From Flavobacterium sp. NRK F7 (GTDB taxonomy: Bacteria > Bacteroidota > Bacteroidia > Flavobacteriales > Flavobacteriaceae), in NCBI RefSeq assembly GCF_024054195.1, contig NZ_JAMXLB010000001.1:1141646-1205645 (forward strand): 64,000 bases of DNA. Direction: 5' to 3'. The stretch's first letter is position 1, and each line of letters begins with the position of its first letter. The position numbers and the translations under genes are program-made. Of the stretch, positions 62,384 through 64,000 are shown one piece after another. The notes beneath the pieces are model-generated. The model saw only the letters and a program-made list of their open reading frames with translations. It was not told where the DNA came from and ran no database searches.

Positions 62384-63163
62384 TTAAAAATCCCTCTCAA
62401 ACACACTTTGTTCGTGATTTAAAATGCTTTCTAATACACGAGGATTAGCATTGGTATAGAATTTTTGCCAACTAGCTTCTGTAGTGTTAGAAAGCAAATC
62501 ATGTTTCTCTAATACTTTTTTAGTTTGTCGTGCTACGGCTTCACCAGAATCGATTATTTGGATATGTTCTGGTATGATTTTTTTAATTTGAGGAATAAGA
62601 TACGGATAATGGCTGCAGCCTAATACTAAATAATCGATATTCTGATCAATCATAGGTTTTAAATAACTTTCCAATAGTTCATTCATTTCTGCAGAATTGA
62701 TATCACCATTTTCAATTAATTGTACCAAACCATGGCCAATTTGTTCAATTACTTTGATGTTTTTAAAGTGAGAGAGTTTTTCATGAAACAAATCACTGTT
62801 TAATGTCCCTTTTGTGGCTAAAATGCCAATAGTTTGTGTCTTTGATTGGTTGGCAGCAGGTTTTATTGCCGGTTCAATACCTATAAAAGGGACATCATAT
62901 TTTGCTCGTAATTCGTTTATAGCATTTGTAGTTGCAGTATTGCAGGCTACCACAATGATTTTAGCATTCTTATTTAATAAGAATTCTGTGTTTTTCATGG
63001 ATAGTGCTATAATTTCATCTTTGGTTTTTAAACCATATGGAGCATTTTTACTATCGGCAAGATAGATGGTGTTTTCATTGGGTAATAACGCGTGAATTTC
63101 TTTCCAGATTGAAGTGCCTCCAATACCAGAATCAAAAAGGCCTATAGGGTAATCCTTACTCAT
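62384..63163 (-). CDS. murI: Glutamate racemase
   Basis: 259 residues. Interconverts L- and D-glutamate for peptidoglycan. Motifs: GLFDSGIGGTSIW at the N-terminus, the first catalytic Cys in VVACNTATTNA and the second in LVLGCSHYPYL. The promoter box TACATTTG (63168-63175) ends only 4 bases before the ATG, suggesting a leaderless mRNA. The terminator of the upstream ompH gene lies just before it. Confidence 0.96.
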   Translation of the reverse strand: MSKDYPIGLFDSGIGGTSIWKEIHALLPNENTIYLADSKNAPYGLKTKDEIIALSMKNTEFLLNKNAKIIVVACNTATTNAINELRAKYDVPFIGIEPAIKPAANQSKTQTIGILATKGTLNSDLFHEKLSHFKNIKVIEQIGHGLVQLIENGDINSAEMNELLESYLKPMIDQNIDYLVLGCSHYPYLIPQIKKIIPEHIQIIDSGEAVARQTKKVLEKHDLLSNTTEASWQKFYTNANPRVLESILNHEQSVFERDF

Positions 63164-63167
63164 AAAA

Positions 63168-63175
63168 CAAATGTA
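63168..63175 (-). promoter_or_regulatory. Promoter of murI, leaderless geometry
   Basis: On the minus strand reads TACATTTG, an exact match, with only 4 bases to the murI ATG. Confidence 0.5.
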
Positions 63176-63213
63176 AAAAAAAACTGTTCAAATTAATTAA
63201 AATTTGAACAGTT
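63175..63213 (-). terminator. Terminator after ompH
   Basis: AACTGTTCAAATT (minus strand), a 6-base loop, AATTTGAACAGTT and a T-run of nine: a perfect 13-bp stem, though AT-rich. Confidence 0.85.
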
Positions 63214-63239
63214 AAATATGCTTTTGTTTTGTTTTTTTA

Positions 63240-63743
63240 TTAGAAACCTAATTCTTTTTTCACATCAGCAAGAATGTTTGGTCCATTTGCTACTAATAAA
63301 CCACTTCCTTCTGTTGCGTCAATTACATAATCATAACCTTTAGCAGTTGCTACTTTTTTAATTGCAGCTTGCGCTTTTTCCATGATTGGTTTTAATAAAT
63401 CCAATTCTTTTTGTTGTAATTGTTTACTAGCACTTTGTTGGAATTCTTGGATACGTTGTCCCATTCCTTGCATTTCTTTAGAACGTGTTTCGTTTAAAGC
63501 TTCTCCAGCAGTAGGAGCTTCTTGCTCATACTTTTGTAATTTTGTTTGATACTCTTGAACCATACCTTTGTATTCTTTATCATAAGTATCTTGGATTGTT
63601 TTTAATTGCGATTGAGCCGCTTTCATTTCTGGCATATTCGTCATCAATTCCTTAACATCAATATGAGCCATTTTTGATTGCGCTGATACTTGAGCTGTAA
63701 TAAAAAGTACGAATGCAATAGCTAAAGTTTTTAATTGTTTCAT
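63240..63743 (-). CDS. OmpH/Skp family periplasmic chaperone
   Basis: 167 residues. Signal peptide (MKQLKTLAIAFVLFITAQ), then MAHIDVKELMTNMPEMKAAQ at the N-terminal strand-helix, a long coiled-coil arm (about 40-120, rich in Gln, Lys and Glu) and the closing strand GYDYVIDATEGSGLLVANG. Skp/OmpH proteins are trimeric chaperones that hold unfolded outer-membrane proteins on the way to BamA. It lies 27 bases downstream of a second OmpH-like gene on the same strand. Confidence 0.93.
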   Translation of the reverse strand: MKQLKTLAIAFVLFITAQVSAQSKMAHIDVKELMTNMPEMKAAQSQLKTIQDTYDKEYKGMVQEYQTKLQKYEQEAPTAGEALNETRSKEMQGMGQRIQEFQQSASKQLQQKELDLLKPIMEKAQAAIKKVATAKGYDYVIDATEGSGLLVANGPNILADVKKELGF

Positions 63744-63770
63744 TTTTCTATTTTAAATTTATTTAGGTTA

Positions 63771-64000
63771 TTATTTATCTTCTTTTTCGTCTGTTTTATC
63801 TTTTTCAATTACTGTGCCATTTTTTTCAGCTTCGAGTTGTTTTCTTTTTTCTAGGGCTGCTTTTTTTCGCTCTTCAATAATTTTTTCTCTTGCTGCTTTT
63901 CGTTCTTCCATTAATTTTTCTCTAGCGGCTTTCTTTTCATCTAAAGCTTTTTGTCTTTCTGCTAAGGCTGGATTTTCATCTTGAATATCTTCTTTAGCTT
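63771..64000 (-). CDS. Second OmpH-like protein, C-terminal part only
   Basis: Open minus-strand frame of 76 codons ending in TAA at 63771-63773; the 5' end is outside the window. The visible tail is extremely charged and helical, with near-repeats AAREKLMEERK, AAREKIIEERK and AALEKRKQLEAEKNG, ending DKTDEKEDK. Tandem ompH genes downstream of bamA are common in Flavobacteriaceae, and the longer first copy often ends in such a Lys/Glu-rich tail, so I call it the upstream ompH. The identification rests on position and composition because the family core is not visible. Confidence 0.65.
   Translation of the reverse strand, partial: AKEDIQDENPALAERQKALDEKKAAREKLMEERKAAREKIIEERKKAALEKRKQLEAEKNGTVIEKDKTDEKEDK

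Noticed and set aside
1-64000. CRISPR arrays, insertion sequences, prophage, integrase or toxin-antitoxin genes
   Set aside because: I looked for spaced direct repeats, transposase-like frames and flanking inverted repeats and saw none; the gene content is core-like throughout.

Overview
The window comes from the chromosome of an AT-rich member of the Bacteroidota, most likely a Flavobacterium or a close relative in Flavobacteriaceae. The evidence is the gene set: SprA of the type IX secretion system (T9SS), a type B sorting domain protein, a PorP/SprF protein, a RemB-like gliding protein, alternative complex III fused to a cytochrome oxidase operon, and paired OmpH genes. Many genes are preceded by the Bacteroidota promoter signature TAnnTTTG, and Shine-Dalgarno sequences are largely absent. 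I see no insertion sequence, prophage, CRISPR array, rRNA or replication origin. No gene-free gap exceeds 300 bases; the two largest (7429-7653 and 10250-10467) are described below.

Layout. 1-2651: the 5' part of a DUF2723 membrane protein on the minus strand, tRNA-Gln(TTG), and a universal stress protein. 2750-7477: rimP-nusA-infB behind a leader made of two abutting hairpins, the second shaped like a terminator. 7526-10275: a structured repeat element, then a SPOR protein and a TonB-dependent receptor transcribed leftward. 10354-21790: the respiratory operon actABCDEF-coxB-coxA. 21796-25119: ruvB, a cytochrome P450 and queG. 25149-28169: a large repeat-bearing secreted protein with a type B T9SS signal. 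28239-38453: maeB, ruvA and the very large sprA. 38513-43894: gcvH, a VanZ-like gene, two tonB genes, deoC and a RemB-like gene. 43949-49200: ctaB, two COX3-type genes, cox4, then a set likely for copper delivery or oxidase assembly (Cys-less thioredoxin-like protein, Sco, DUF420, small CxxC protein). 49202-57186: DUF4403, a TolC/HlyD pair, tsaB, mscS, a DUF255 protein and dodecin. 57345-64000: a phosphate transporter with a PhoU-like tail, a NifU-type scaffold, PorP/SprF, a gamma carbonic anhydrase, a second copy of the structured repeat, murI, ompH and a second partial ompH.

How the genes work together. The actA-F/cox operon and the ctaB/cox3/sco cluster, 22 kb apart, together supply a quinol:cytochrome c:oxygen chain, its heme O synthase and probable copper chaperones. 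SprA, the type B sorting domain protein, PorP/SprF and RemB belong to the gliding/T9SS surface machinery. The two TonB proteins could energise the outer-membrane receptor.

The least expected signals are non-coding: the double-hairpin leader in front of the nusA operon, a two-copy structured repeat between convergent genes whose inner stems differ in sequence but keep perfect pairing, and a nested palindrome directly upstream of the second tonB. I did not find a clearly new multigene defence or mobile system; the coding content is mostly core genome.
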